Positions 50,665 to 62,658 of a stretch of 64,000 nucleotides of DNA are shown here, piece after piece. Below the pieces are notes generated by a model. It was not told the DNA's origin, did not search any database, and saw nothing but the letters and a program-made list of their open reading frames with translations. The stretch lies in the NCBI RefSeq assembly GCF_014656355.1, contig NZ_BNCG01000011.1, positions 1 through 64,000 on the forward strand, written 5' to 3'. The position numbers were made by a program, and so were the translations under genes. The DNA is from Camelimonas fluminis (GTDB lineage: Bacteria; Pseudomonadota; Alphaproteobacteria; Rhizobiales; Beijerinckiaceae). The number at the start of each line of letters is the position of its first letter. Positions within the stretch are counted from its first letter, which is position 1.

Positions 50665-51318
50665 ATGTTTACGCGCGAGACCATCGACGACGGCTTCACC
50701 CTGACCACGGAACGGCTTGCCCTGCGCTGGCCGCGCCTCGCGGACGCAGCGGCGATCGAACGTCTGGCAGGCAGCAAAATCGTAGCGGAAACGACGGCGC
50801 TCATTCCCCATCCCTATCCGGAAGGCGCCGCCGGCCAATTCATCTTTGCCTCCCGCCTGGCCAATGCGCGCGGCGATGGCCTGACCCTGGCGATCACCGA
50901 GAAGAAGCGCCCGCGTGATCTGATCGGCGTCGTCGCCCTGCAGCCGCCGGGTTTTTCTGGCCGCAATGACTGCCAGCACCCGTTCATTGGCTACTGGCTG
51001 GGCGTGGCGTTCTGGGGCCGCGGCTACGCCACCGAGGCCGTCGGCGCCTTGCTGGCGCTCGGCTTCAGGGAAACGGACGCGGAACTGGTCAGCGCCGAAG
51101 TGCTGTCCCGCAATGTCGCCTCGCTGCGCGTGCTGGAAAAGCTGGGCTTCACCCCCGGCGGTTCGGGCATGGCTCCGTTCCCGGCGCGCGGCGGCATGCT
51201 GCCGGTGGTCCGCATGGAGCGGCGGCGGGAAGCGGCGACAGCCGCGCCGGGGCGCGACGCGCAACAGCTCGTGGCGCTGGCGGACAACGAACTGCTGCTG
51301 CCCGTAGCGGCTGAGTAG
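50665..51318 (+). CDS. GNAT family N-acetyltransferase (RimJ/RimL-like)
   Basis: A 217-residue acetyltransferase of the GNAT_3 group. Visible are TLTTERLALRWPRLADAAAIERL at the start, HPFIGYWLGVAFWGRGYATEAVGALLALGF (acetyl-CoA site QxxGxG/A variant) and NVASLRVLEKLGFTPGG. It sits between rpmA and obgE, where GNAT genes commonly lie in Hyphomicrobiales. The C-terminal extension after about residue 180 is not conserved-looking. The target is unknown. Confidence 0.9.
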   Translation: MFTRETIDDGFTLTTERLALRWPRLADAAAIERLAGSKIVAETTALIPHPYPEGAAGQFIFASRLANARGDGLTLAITEKKRPRDLIGVVALQPPGFSGRNDCQHPFIGYWLGVAFWGRGYATEAVGALLALGFRETDAELVSAEVLSRNVASLRVLEKLGFTPGGSGMAPFPARGGMLPVVRMERRREAATAAPGRDAQQLVALADNELLLPVAAE

Positions 51319-51341
51319 ACCAGCCGCACAACGCCAGAACC

Positions 51342-51384
51342 ACAAGGGCGCGTCCATCCACGGATGAACGCGCCCTTGTGTTTT
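51342..51384 (+). terminator. Rho-independent terminator after the GNAT gene
   Basis: CAAGGGCGCGT pairs with ACGCGCCCTTG, with an inner CATCC/GGATG stem, followed by TGTTTTG. Confidence 0.85.
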
Positions 51385-51444
51385 GTTTCAGCCGCAGCTC
51401 TGCAATCCAGAACCCGGTCCAGGGCCCGGAGCCCACGACCACCG

Positions 51445-52398
51445 TCAGGGCAGCGGCGGCGTTTCGGCGTTGGCGTCGATGCGGCCGTTCAGCCGCCGCT
51501 CACGCAGGAACACCACGATGCCGGCGGCGACGATGATCGCGGAGCCCACCATGGCGGTGACCCGCGGCTGCTCGCCGAACGCCAGCCAGGCCAGGGCCAT
51601 GGCGAAAACGATCAGCAGATACTGGTAGGGAACCACCACTGTCGCCGGCGCCAGCTTCAGCGAGCGGTTGACGCAGACATGGGCGATGAGCGCCACCACG
51701 CCCAGCCACGCCATGAGAGCCAGATCAACGGCGGGCGCCGCCTTCCAGCCGCCGAACGGCAGCATGATGAAGCCGATGACCAGCGCGCCAAGCATGGTGC
51801 CGGTCACCAGCACCACATCGGGCGTGCCGCGCAGGTAACGGGTGATGATCATCGAACAGGCGAACAGCATGCTGCCGGCCAGGGCGATCAGCGCTGGCCA
51901 GGTAAAGCTGGCCCCGCCGGGCTCCAGCGCCACGATCACGCCGATGAAGCCGGCGCTGATCGCCAGCCAGCCAGTCGTATCGGTGCGCTCACGCAACAGC
52001 ACTGCGGCCAGCGCCGCCACATAAATCGGCCCGGCCATGTAGAAGGTCACGGCGTCGCCCAGCGGCAGCCAGATCACCGCCGTGTAGAACAGCGCCACCT
52101 CCATGGCGGAGAACAGGCCGCGCAGGATTTGCAGGCCAGGACGCGGGGCGCGCAGCAGCGGCGTCAGCCCGGTCCGCCAGTAAAACGGCGCGAGGATGAG
52201 CAGGCAGGTGATGCTGCGGACAATCAGGATTTGCCCGACGCCATAGGAGCCGACCAGCCATTTGCCGAGCACGTCGTTGAGCGCGAACAGGAAGACGCCG
52301 GTCACCATCAGGCCAACGCCGAGCCGGGTCGACGGCGCGACGGTCGACGTCCCCATGGGGGCCGGGTTCGCCGACGCTGATGTGGTTTGTGTGGACAT
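51445..52398 (-). CDS. EamA/DMT-family transporter
   Basis: Ten-helix drug/metabolite transporter of 317 residues built from two EamA repeats (about 35-165 and 180-305). Markers are VFLFALNDVLGKWLV, RSITCLLILAPFYWR, FYTAVIWLPLGDAVTFYMAGPIYVAALAA in the first half, and SLKLAPATVVVPYQYLLIVFAMALAWLAFGEQP in the second. ATG 52398 is chosen over an upstream TTG. It is divergent from obgE. The solute is unknown. Confidence 0.9.
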   Translation of the reverse strand: MSTQTTSASANPAPMGTSTVAPSTRLGVGLMVTGVFLFALNDVLGKWLVGSYGVGQILIVRSITCLLILAPFYWRTGLTPLLRAPRPGLQILRGLFSAMEVALFYTAVIWLPLGDAVTFYMAGPIYVAALAAVLLRERTDTTGWLAISAGFIGVIVALEPGGASFTWPALIALAGSMLFACSMIITRYLRGTPDVVLVTGTMLGALVIGFIMLPFGGWKAAPAVDLALMAWLGVVALIAHVCVNRSLKLAPATVVVPYQYLLIVFAMALAWLAFGEQPRVTAMVGSAIIVAAGIVVFLRERRLNGRIDANAETPPLP

Positions 52399-52517
52399 CC
52401 TGCCCCCGGACAACTCTCATGCAAGGCGTTTGGGCGGATTGCCCGGATTTTGACCTTATCCGGCCAAAGCGCGAGCGCAATGCCCTTGCAGATGACCTGA
52501 TATGCGAAAAGGCCTGA

Positions 52518-53642
<1,125 letters not shown>

Positions 53643-53868
53643 AACGCTGCTGCGCGGGCGGTTGCCGCGAATGCCGGCCGGGGCTACGGCCCCGCCTCCG
53701 CTTGCAAAATCTGACACGATCAGACACTCATGCCGGCAGCCCGCGCCGCCGGCTCTTGCAACAGGACCTGTCATGTTCCGCAGCCTGTACGGAACGGTTT
53801 CAGCCGCCGTGCAGACGCGACAGGCCAGGCAGGACACGCCATTGATGCAGATGCAGGACCAGCCGTTA

Positions 53869-54894
53869 ATGAAAGTCCGCTTCCGCCGCCACGCCCGCGC
53901 CACGCTGGCGACGCTTGTCGCAGCCTCCATGCTGGGGGGATCGCTGCTGGCGGGACCGCTGCTGGCGAAAGACCCGGCGCGCGGCGATCTCTCCGGCGTC
54001 ATCCGCAATACACCGCCGCGCCGCGCCGCGCCGGCGCCGCTCGCCGCCCCGGGAGCTGCAGGAACCACCGCTGCCCCAGCCGCCGCTGCAATACCCGACG
54101 ACACGGTGCTGGCCCGCGTTGATGGCGCGCCGATCACCCAGCGCGACGTGCGCCTAGCCATGGAAGACCTGGCGGACCGGCTGCCGCGCGTCTCGGAGGA
54201 AAACCGGCAGGACTATGTGCTGAGCTATCTGATTGATCTCCAGCTCGGCAGCCGGGCCGCCGTGGCGGAGAAGCTCGACACCACGCCGGAATTCGAGCGC
54301 AAGGCCGCGTATAACCGCAACAAGCTGCTGCTGGACGAATTGCTGGCGCATGAAGCCCACAAGGCGGTGACCGCGGAAGCCGCGCAAAAGACCTATCAGC
54401 AGACCCTGCGCGACCTGAAGCCGGAAGAAGAAGTCCGCGCCCGTCACATCCTTGTCGACAGCGAGGCCAACGCCAAAGCCGCCATCGCCCGCTTGAAAGC
54501 CGGCGAAGATTTCGCCAGGGTCGCCGCCGAGCTGTCCACTGATCCGGGCGCCGCGAAAAGCGGCGGCGAGTTGGGCTGGTTCACCCGCGACCGCATGGCC
54601 CCCGAATTCTCGGAAGCAGCGTTTCGCCTGAAACCGGGCGAAATCTCGGCGCCTGTCAAAACCCAGTTTGGCTGGCATGTTATCCAGCTGGAGGAGCGTC
54701 GCACCCGCCCGGCCCCGTCATTCGACGAGGTGAAGCCGGAGGTCGAGGCCTATCTTGCCCGCAAGGCCCAGCAGGATCTGGTGCTCAATCTGCGATCGAA
54801 GGCCAAAATCGAACGCTTCGCGCCACCGGCCGCCGGCAAGGAAGACGCCAGGGCCGCGCCGAAGCCGCCAGCGAACGGCGACGCCAAACGCTAG
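53869..54894 (+). CDS. Parvulin-type peptidylprolyl isomerase (SurA/PrsA-like)
   Basis: Periplasmic foldase. ATG 53869 gives a clean signal peptide ([20 protein letters not shown] to about LLA|KDP); upstream in-frame ATGs at 53773 and 53845 are alternatives. Then comes an Ala/Pro linker, a SurA_N-like helical region ([17 protein letters not shown]), and the rotamase domain with [54 protein letters not shown] and [12 protein letters not shown]. The tail is polar and Lys/Pro-rich. In related genomes such a gene lies next to secA and argJ; here argJ follows but secA is about 21 kb away. Confidence 0.93.
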   Translation: MKVRFRRHARATLATLVAASMLGGSLLAGPLLAKDPARGDLSGVIRNTPPRRAAPAPLAAPGAAGTTAAPAAAAIPDDTVLARVDGAPITQRDVRLAMEDLADRLPRVSEENRQDYVLSYLIDLQLGSRAAVAEKLDTTPEFERKAAYNRNKLLLDELLAHEAHKAVTAEAAQKTYQQTLRDLKPEEEVRARHILVDSEANAKAAIARLKAGEDFARVAAELSTDPGAAKSGGELGWFTRDRMAPEFSEAAFRLKPGEISAPVKTQFGWHVIQLEERRTRPAPSFDEVKPEVEAYLARKAQQDLVLNLRSKAKIERFAPPAAGKEDARAAPKPPANGDAKR

Positions 54895-54962
54895 AGCGCT
54901 TTCCGACCGGACGGAATCGTCTGTTCGATCAGAATTCGCTCAAAACAAGGAAAACTGGAGCA
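54893..54962 (+). repeat. Dispersed repeat family A, copy 2
   Basis: AGAGCGCTTTCCGACCGGAC, then GGAATCGTCTGTTCGATCAG and AATTCGCTCAAAACAAGGAA, through to AACTGGAGCAA. This is the 'agagcgctttccga...ctcaaaacaag' element common between genes in Hyphomicrobiales. It starts within the stop codon of the isomerase gene and aligns with the reverse complement of 18107-18171. Confidence 0.75.
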
Positions 54963-55055
54963 ATCCCCGATCCAGATAGATCGGGAATTGCTCTGGCGGC
55001 CTGATTCCGGCATTGGCGCCTCCGTCCAGAACAGCGGAGCGAACGCCGGAATCAG
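54958..55055. repeat. Two adjacent stem-loops after the family-A repeat
   Basis: First stem 54958-54993: GAGCAAT...CCCGATC pairs with GATCGGG...ATTGCTC. Second stem 55001-55055: CTGATTCCGGC pairs with GCCGGAATCAG (11 bp, perfect) with inner CTCCG/CGGAG. They extend the repeat into a composite structure and probably end isomerase transcripts. Confidence 0.6.
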
Positions 55056-55470
55056 AAGCCGACTGGCAGCTTGTTGATTTTCTGATGGAATTTATGATTT
55101 TGGCGTGCGCCGCCCCGGGATGTGAAGGTGGTGGCGAACGTCCGGTTCGCTCCACCAGCGCATTCCCGGAACCAGTGGACGCCACTTTTCGTGAAGATCA
55201 GCGCGTGAGCAACGGGCAAACGGCGTCAGGTTGAAGAGCCAGCGCCCCCTGCGGAGCTGCGGACCGGCTTCAGGACGCAGGGCCATCGCCCGCTGACATA
55301 CGGGATGGAGCCTCATCCGCCCGGCAGCAGCGGCGGCGGCTCGCGCTGACAGGCGCCCCGTCAGCGGGCGCGGTTATCTCGCCGGCGGCCAGCGTCGCCA
55401 GCAAGTAATGTTTCAGTTCCACCGGCGTTCCGGCTTCCGGGACGCTGTTCGCAACCCTCAGGAGCGACCG
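55056..55470. other. Intergenic region upstream of argJ
   Basis: No supported gene. It contains the family-B repeat at 55172-55205 and an AT-rich stretch at 55070-55105. CAGGAG lies just before the argJ start. Confidence 0.4.
55172..55205 (-). repeat. Dispersed repeat family B, copy 4
   Basis: CCAGTGGACGCCACTTTTCG followed by TGAAGATCAGCGCG aligns with the other copies (AGTG-AC-CCACTTT-CGT-AAGA). Confidence 0.65.
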
Positions 55471-56712
55471 ATGTCGTCTGCCATTTCCCCTCTCGCACCG
55501 AAGTCCAGCCCCGAATTGCCGCCAATCGACGGCGTGCGGTTCGCCACCGCCGAGGCCGGAATTCGCTACAAGGGGCGAACCGACGTCATGCTGGCGCTGT
55601 TTGACGCCCCCGCCGCGGTCGCCGGCGTGCTGACCCGGTCGAAGTGTCCTTCCGCCGCTGTGGACTGGTGCCGCGACCGGCTGCCGGGCGGCGAGGCCCG
55701 CGTGCTGGTGGTCAACTCTGGCAACGCCAACGCCTTCACCGGCCTGAAGGGCCGCAAGGCTGTTGAACTCACCGCAAAGCTGGCGGCGAAGGCGGCGGGC
55801 TGCCGCGCTTCGCAGGTGTTTCTGGCCTCCACCGGCGTCATTGGCGAACCGCTGGACGCGGAGAAGTTCGAGGGCGTGCTGGATGATTGCGCCGGCCGCG
55901 CCGCGCCTGACCAGTGGCGAGAGGCGGCGAAGGCCATCATGACCACCGACACCTTTCCCAAGGTGGCGACGGTCACAACCACGCTTGGCGGCGTCAAGGT
56001 CACCATCAACGGCATGGCCAAGGGCGCGGGCATGATCGCCCCGGACATGGCCACCATGCTGTCGTTCGTGGCGACGGACGCGCCGATCGCCGCGCCGGTG
56101 CTGCAGGCGTTGCTGCGCAAGGCCACGGACCGCACCTTCAATTGCGTCACCATCGATGGCGACACCTCCACCTCCGACACCCTGCTGCTGTTCGCCACCG
56201 GCGCGGCGGCCGGGCGGGGCGCGCCGCAGATCACCGCCTCCGGCGACCGGCGCCTGGCGCCGTTTCGCAAGGCGCTGACGGCGCTCCTGCGCGACCTCGC
56301 CCAGCAGGTGGCGCGCGACGGCGAAGGCGCCCGCAAGCTGATCACCGTCAACGTCCAGGGCGCCAGAAGTGAGCGTTCGGCCCACCGCATCGCCATGTCG
56401 ATCGCCAATTCGCCTTTGGTGAAAACCGCTGTCGCCGGCGAGGACGCCAACTGGGGCCGGGTGGTCATGGCGGTGGGCAAGGCTGGCGAGCCGGCCGACC
56501 GTGACCGGCTGTCGATTTCGTTTGGCGACATCCGCGTCGCCCATCAGGGCGCCCGCGATCCGGCCTATGACGAAGAGCAAACTTCCGCCTACATGCGCGG
56601 GGATGAAATAGCGATCACGGTCGACATCGGCCTTGGCCGGGCTTCGGCCACCGTCTGGACCTGCGACCTCACCAAGGAATACGTCGCAATTAACGGAGAT
56701 TATCGCTCATGA
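55471..56712 (+). CDS. argJ: Bifunctional ornithine acetyltransferase/N-acetylglutamate synthase
   Basis: Recycles the acetyl group of N-acetylornithine onto glutamate in arginine synthesis. The 413-residue proenzyme self-cleaves before the nucleophile Thr195 in the conserved [50 protein letters not shown] and GEDANWGRV are also family motifs. I chose ATG 55471 (GGAG upstream). The next gene overlaps its end (ATGA), so the two are coupled. Confidence 0.97.
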   Translation: MSSAISPLAPKSSPELPPIDGVRFATAEAGIRYKGRTDVMLALFDAPAAVAGVLTRSKCPSAAVDWCRDRLPGGEARVLVVNSGNANAFTGLKGRKAVELTAKLAAKAAGCRASQVFLASTGVIGEPLDAEKFEGVLDDCAGRAAPDQWREAAKAIMTTDTFPKVATVTTTLGGVKVTINGMAKGAGMIAPDMATMLSFVATDAPIAAPVLQALLRKATDRTFNCVTIDGDTSTSDTLLLFATGAAAGRGAPQITASGDRRLAPFRKALTALLRDLAQQVARDGEGARKLITVNVQGARSERSAHRIAMSIANSPLVKTAVAGEDANWGRVVMAVGKAGEPADRDRLSISFGDIRVAHQGARDPAYDEEQTSAYMRGDEIAITVDIGLGRASATVWTCDLTKEYVAINGDYRS

Positions 56713-57470
56713 CCTTCAGCGTTCGCCGTTCCGTGGTCTCCCGCCTGCTTCTCGCAGCGCCGCTCGCCGGCGCCTCCCTGCTGCTGGCCATGGCCGCGCC
56801 CGCCAGCGCCGAAAGCGACGGCCCGCGCAAGCCGCCGCGTATCGTCAGCGTCAGTGGAACGGCAACGCGCGACGTGACGCCGGACATGGCGACGATTGTC
56901 ATCGGCGTCACCACCCGCGCGCCCAAGGCGGCGGATGCGCTCAATGGCAACTCCCAGGCGGCGGCGAAGGTCATCGCCGCCGTGCGTCAGGCCGGCGTCG
57001 AGAGCCGCGACGTCCAGACCAACACGGTGTCGATCTCACAGAACTTCCGCAACCGGCGCGACGCATCGGGATACGCCCAGGAGCCGGATGGCTTCACCGC
57101 CGCCAACAGCGTCAGCGTGCGCGTGCGTGATCTGGGCAAGCTCGGTCCGCTGCTGACGGCGGCGGCGGGCGAAGGCGCCAACAACATCAACAGCCTGACT
57201 TTTGACTACTCCGGCCGCAAGAAAGTGACGGAGGAGTTGCAAACCGAAGCGGTGCGCAACGCCCGGGATACGGCGCAGCGCCTTGTCGAGGCCGCCGGCA
57301 GCAAGCTTGGCCAGTTGCAGATGATCAGCGCAGGCCAGCTTCCCGCGCCGCGCCCATACGGCGCCATGAAAATGATGCGCGCTGACGCGCCGGCGCCGGA
57401 GGCCGCGCCCGTGGAAGCCGGCGAGATGACCATCACCTCGTCGGTGCAAACCACATGGACCATCGAATAG
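56709..57470 (+). CDS. SIMPL-domain (DUF541) periplasmic protein
   Basis: A 253-residue secreted protein with signal peptide ([20 protein letters not shown] to about ASA at 35) and the SIMPL/DUF541 fold: [47 protein letters not shown], and the C-terminal [22 protein letters not shown]. Relatives are linked to oxidative-stress or BP26-type immunogenic proteins of Brucella. The start overlaps the argJ stop. Function is not established. Confidence 0.92.
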   Translation: MTFSVRRSVVSRLLLAAPLAGASLLLAMAAPASAESDGPRKPPRIVSVSGTATRDVTPDMATIVIGVTTRAPKAADALNGNSQAAAKVIAAVRQAGVESRDVQTNTVSISQNFRNRRDASGYAQEPDGFTAANSVSVRVRDLGKLGPLLTAAAGEGANNINSLTFDYSGRKKVTEELQTEAVRNARDTAQRLVEAAGSKLGQLQMISAGQLPAPRPYGAMKMMRADAPAPEAAPVEAGEMTITSSVQTTWTIE

Positions 57471-57500
57471 GATTGGCCATTGAATGAACGGGACCGCTGA

Positions 57501-57950
57501 ATGAGCGACGCCGCCCCTCACGCCACGCTGGACGCCGCCCCAAAACCGATGCGGATGGTGCTCGTTGTCGCCTGCGCCCTGCTGGACGCGGACGGCCGCG
57601 TGCTGATCGCCAAACGCCCGGAGGGCAAGGCCCTGGCGGGACTGTGGGAGTTTCCCGGCGGCAAGCTGGAGCCGGGCGAGCGTCCGGAAGCGGCGCTGAT
57701 CCGGGAGTTGCATGAGGAATTGGGCATTGAGGTGAAGGAAGCCTGCCTTGCGCCGCTGACCTTCGCCAGCCACGCCTATGACGACTTCCACCTGCTGATG
57801 CCCCTGTACGTCTGCCGCCGCTGGGACGGCTTCGCGTCCTCACGCGAGGGACAGGAGCTGAAATGGGTCGCCCCGAACCGGTTGCGGGACTATCCGATGC
57901 CGCCAGCCGATGAACCGCTGATTCCACATCTCATTGCGCTTCAGGTCTGA
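57501..57950 (+). CDS. mutT: 8-oxo-dGTP diphosphatase (MutT-type NUDIX)
   Basis: A 149-residue NUDIX hydrolase with the full box GGKLEPGERPEAALIRELHE followed by ELGI (about 53-76). The start MRMVLVVACALLDADGRVLIAKRPEGKALAGLWEFPGG and the ending LKWVAPNRLRDYPMPPADEPLI match MutT enzymes that sanitise 8-oxo-dGTP and prevent AT-to-CG transversions. It follows argJ and the SIMPL gene, the usual order in Hyphomicrobiales, and shares a terminator with the convergent thioesterase. Confidence 0.94.
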   Translation: MSDAAPHATLDAAPKPMRMVLVVACALLDADGRVLIAKRPEGKALAGLWEFPGGKLEPGERPEAALIRELHEELGIEVKEACLAPLTFASHAYDDFHLLMPLYVCRRWDGFASSREGQELKWVAPNRLRDYPMPPADEPLIPHLIALQV

Positions 57951-57993
57951 GGCGACGGCCGGGTTTGCGATAATTGAAAGCAGCCATGTCCGA

Positions 57994-58027
57994 AGCGCGC
58001 CGGTCCGGGACCGGCGCGCTTTTTTTG
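57994..58027. terminator. Bidirectional terminator between mutT and the thioesterase gene
   Basis: AGCGCGCCGGTCC pairs perfectly with GGACCGGCGCGCT (13 bp), followed by a run of T. It lies between convergent genes. Confidence 0.93.
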
Positions 58028-58043
58028 CTCCGTCCGCCTGGCG

Positions 58044-58511
58044 TCAGCCGGCCGGCGCCGCCAGCAGCGTCGCGAACCTGGCGCGCTCGGCCTCTAGCAA
58101 TGGCGTCGGCCGCCGCGTCGCCCGATCGACATAAACATGCACGCAGACGCCAAGCGCCGAAGCCTGAACCTCGCCCTGGCGAAAGATCCCGACCTCGAAG
58201 GTCACCGATGACTTGCCCAGGGCGGCGATGCGCAGCCCCGCTTCCAGCCGGTCAGGAAACGCCACGCTGTCGAAGAACACACAGCGCGTTTCCACCACCA
58301 GCCCGATCAGCCCATCGGCGCCATGCAGATCGACAATGCCATTGCCGATCAACCAGTCATTGATGGCCGTGTCGACGTAGTGACCGTAAACCGAATTGTT
58401 GACGTGGCCATAGACGTCGTTGTCGAGCCAGCGGGTCTGGATCGGCGTGAAATGCGGGAAGGCGGCGCGCTGGGGCGGCGCCGGCCGCCTGGCGGCAGGC
58501 TGTTCGGCCAT
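58044..58511 (-). CDS. Acyl-CoA thioesterase, 4-hydroxybenzoyl-CoA thioesterase family
   Basis: A 155-residue hotdog-fold thioesterase of the YbgC/FadM type. The signature is IQTRWLDNDVYGHVNNSVYGHYVDTAINDWL, with the catalytic Asp in the WLDNDVYGHVNN motif; VVETRCVFFDSVAFPDRLEAGLRIAALGKSSVTFEVGIF follows. ATG 58511 is preceded by GGAAAGG; a longer in-frame reading is not conserved. Its substrate is not known. Confidence 0.9.
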   Translation of the reverse strand: MAEQPAARRPAPPQRAAFPHFTPIQTRWLDNDVYGHVNNSVYGHYVDTAINDWLIGNGIVDLHGADGLIGLVVETRCVFFDSVAFPDRLEAGLRIAALGKSSVTFEVGIFRQGEVQASALGVCVHVYVDRATRRPTPLLEAERARFATLLAAPAG

Positions 58512-58756
58512 GGAAGCCCTTTCCGGAGCAAAGTCGGACGACGCGGGCAGGCAGCCATCGACAACAGCCGCCCGCCCCGCGTCGCCATCGTCGCACAACC
58601 GGGAGAAATGCACAGGACAGACCGAAAAATGCCCGCCGCCTGTGGATAGCCCCGCCATTCAGCGGGAAGCGATATTTGCCCATTGACACCCGCCCGGGCC
58701 GGGCCTAAACGAACGCTCACCGGACGACGAGAGCGCCAGACGCTCTCGGAAGTCGG

Positions 58757-58843
<87 letters not shown>

Positions 58844-58923
58844 ACTGGCTGCAACAATCAGTCAGAAGAATTCGAAACGGTGGTTTCCGAATTCATTAAA
58901 CACCCCCGAAAATACGAAGCAAT

Positions 58924-58953
58924 ATTACGGTAGCCCCGAAGGGCTGCGGTAAT
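58924..58953 (+). terminator. Hairpin downstream of tRNA-Leu(CAG)
   Basis: ATTACGGTAGCCC pairs with GGGCTGCGGTAAT (one mismatch) around CGAA, followed by CTTTGCTTTG. Probably ends the tRNA transcript. Confidence 0.55.
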
Positions 58954-59412
58954 CTTTGCTTTGTCGTTTGCAGCCAATGTCGCCCCGGCGCGCGCATCAA
59001 GGGCGGCGGACCCCGGCTTTGACTCCGGCTCTTCCAGAACGGCCTGTGGCCCCCCTGCCCCCGTACCTGCGGACATTCGCGCTCCTGAAGCCAGGCCGGC
59101 CCTGGCTGGGCGCAGCCGCAGCTTTCGCGCGAGGCGCGCCAATCCCGTCACATCCGCAATTTCGCCAGCGCCGCTGTCGCCACGCCCATCGCCCATCGCC
59201 CATCGCCCGGCGAGTTGCCTGGAGGACTTCGGGCGCCAGAACGTCACCCGCCTGCACCACCAGCAGCAATCAATAGGGCGCGTAAAATAACAGGCATTAT
59301 TTGTATTGTTATAATTTAAAACTGCACAAATTCATCTAACCGCCGCCTTCGCCATGGCGGTTGCAGCCGCGCGCTGGAATTGCATCCATCGACTATTATG
59401 CGCCATGACGCT
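58954..59412. other. Gap between tRNA-Leu(CAG) and the ABC transporter gene
   Basis: About 460 bp without a supported gene on either strand. It holds a short tandem 7-bp repeat at 59183-59208 and a very AT-rich stretch at 59285-59335 that is a good promoter candidate for the ABC gene. Confidence 0.45.
59183..59208 (+). repeat. Tandem CGCCCAT repeat, 3.7 copies
   Basis: CGCCCAT occurs three times in a row followed by CGCCC. Non-coding, and possibly slippage-prone. Confidence 0.8.
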
Positions 59413-61236
<1,824 letters not shown>

Positions 61237-61522
61237 GGTTGTCAGCCTGGGACGAGGGGCGGACGACAGGAAACCGCGCGGGCCCGCCAGCAAGGCTGGC
61301 TGTAGCGGCCGGCGGTTTCGCGTTGAAACGGCTCGCGCGGACCTCCGGCCAGACAGGCTCGCTTCGCCCGCCGCGCGCGCCTCGCGGCCGAACCTGGTCC
61401 GGCGCCTTGTCGCGCCGCGACCTGGTCACCAGATCGCGTCCGGCGCACGGCTATCTGGCGGGCCGCCCAGCGCCTACACTGGCGCATCGCCCTGCCCCGA
61501 AGCATCCCATGAGTATTCCTGA

Positions 61523-62488
61523 ATGAGCGGCCTGCTCGCCCTGCTTGACGACGTCGCCGCCCTGACGCGGCTGACGGCGGCCTCCCTCGACGACATCGCC
61601 GCCAATGCGGCGAAAGCCGGCTCCAAAACCCTGGGCGTCGTGATCGACGACGCCGCGGTGACGCCGGCCTATGTCAACGGCGTCCACGCCAGTCGCGAGT
61701 TGCCGATGATCGGTCGCATCGCCCTCGGCAGCCTGCGCAACAAGGTAGCGCTGGCGCCGGCGCTGCTGTTTCTCAACTGGTTTTATCCGCCGGCCATCAC
61801 GGCCCTGCTGCTGGTGGGCGGCGCCTATCTGTGCTTCGAGGGGGCGGAGAAGATCTGGCATGTCCTGGCGCCTGGCGCGGATCACGCGGTGAGCGACGAC
61901 ATGTCCCCCGGTAATCCCGCCTCGCTGGAGCAGGCGCGCGTCCAGGGCGCGATCAAAACTGATTTCATCCTGTCGGCGGAAATCATGACCGTGGCCCTGT
62001 CGGTCATCACCACGCCTTCGCCCTGGCTTCAGGCCGCCGCCCTTCTCGCCGTCGGCGTCATGGTGACAGCCGGCGTCTATGGCGCCGTGGCGATCATCGT
62101 CAAACTGGACGACGCCGGGCTGTTCATGGCCCGCGCCGGGCGCTTCGCCCCAACCCGCGCCCTTGGCCGCCTGATGGTCAGGAGCTTGCCCGCCGTGCTG
62201 GGAACGCTTTCAGTCATCGGCACGGCGGCGATGCTGTGGGTGGGCGGCAGCATCGTGCTGCATAGCCTGCACGCTTTCGGCCTGCACGCCCCGGCTGACA
62301 TTATCGCCCGCATGTCCGCTGCGGCGGGGGGCATGGCGCCGGGCGCAGCCGGCGCCGCCACAACATGGATCACGGGCGCGGCGCTCGACGGCGTCGCGGG
62401 CCTGGCGCTCGGTCTGGCGATAATTCCACTGACCAACCACCTGGTCAGCCCCATGCTGCGGCTGGTGACGGGCAAAAGGTCCAACTGA
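61523..62488 (+). CDS. DUF808 family membrane protein (YedI-like)
   Basis: A 321-residue inner-membrane protein of the DUF808 family. It begins MSGLLALLDDVAALTRLTAASLDDIAANAAKAGSKTLGVVIDDAAVTP, the conserved soluble N-terminus, then GRIALGSLRNKVALAPALLFLNWFYPPAI, the family's KTDFILSAEIMTVAL stretch and several hydrophobic helices ending TNHLVSPMLRLVTGKRSN. Function unknown. Confidence 0.93.
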   Translation: MSGLLALLDDVAALTRLTAASLDDIAANAAKAGSKTLGVVIDDAAVTPAYVNGVHASRELPMIGRIALGSLRNKVALAPALLFLNWFYPPAITALLLVGGAYLCFEGAEKIWHVLAPGADHAVSDDMSPGNPASLEQARVQGAIKTDFILSAEIMTVALSVITTPSPWLQAAALLAVGVMVTAGVYGAVAIIVKLDDAGLFMARAGRFAPTRALGRLMVRSLPAVLGTLSVIGTAAMLWVGGSIVLHSLHAFGLHAPADIIARMSAAAGGMAPGAAGAATTWITGAALDGVAGLALGLAIIPLTNHLVSPMLRLVTGKRSN

Positions 62489-62658
62489 CGCAGCCATACG
62501 CCATGAACATGGGCCTGACGACGCCGTGCCGACGCTCCAAATCGACAACCGCGGATATGGGAGGCGTATTCCCGCGCCGCCCGGATCGCCCCGCGTCGCA
62601 TTTTCGCGCCTGAGCGGATATTGTCCGGGCCAGCACAACGCCCCGACAGGATCACCAC

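Noticed and set aside
58858-59247. Open frames on both strands after tRNA-Leu(CAG)
   Set aside because: They include the CGCCCAT tandem repeat and show no conserved pattern.
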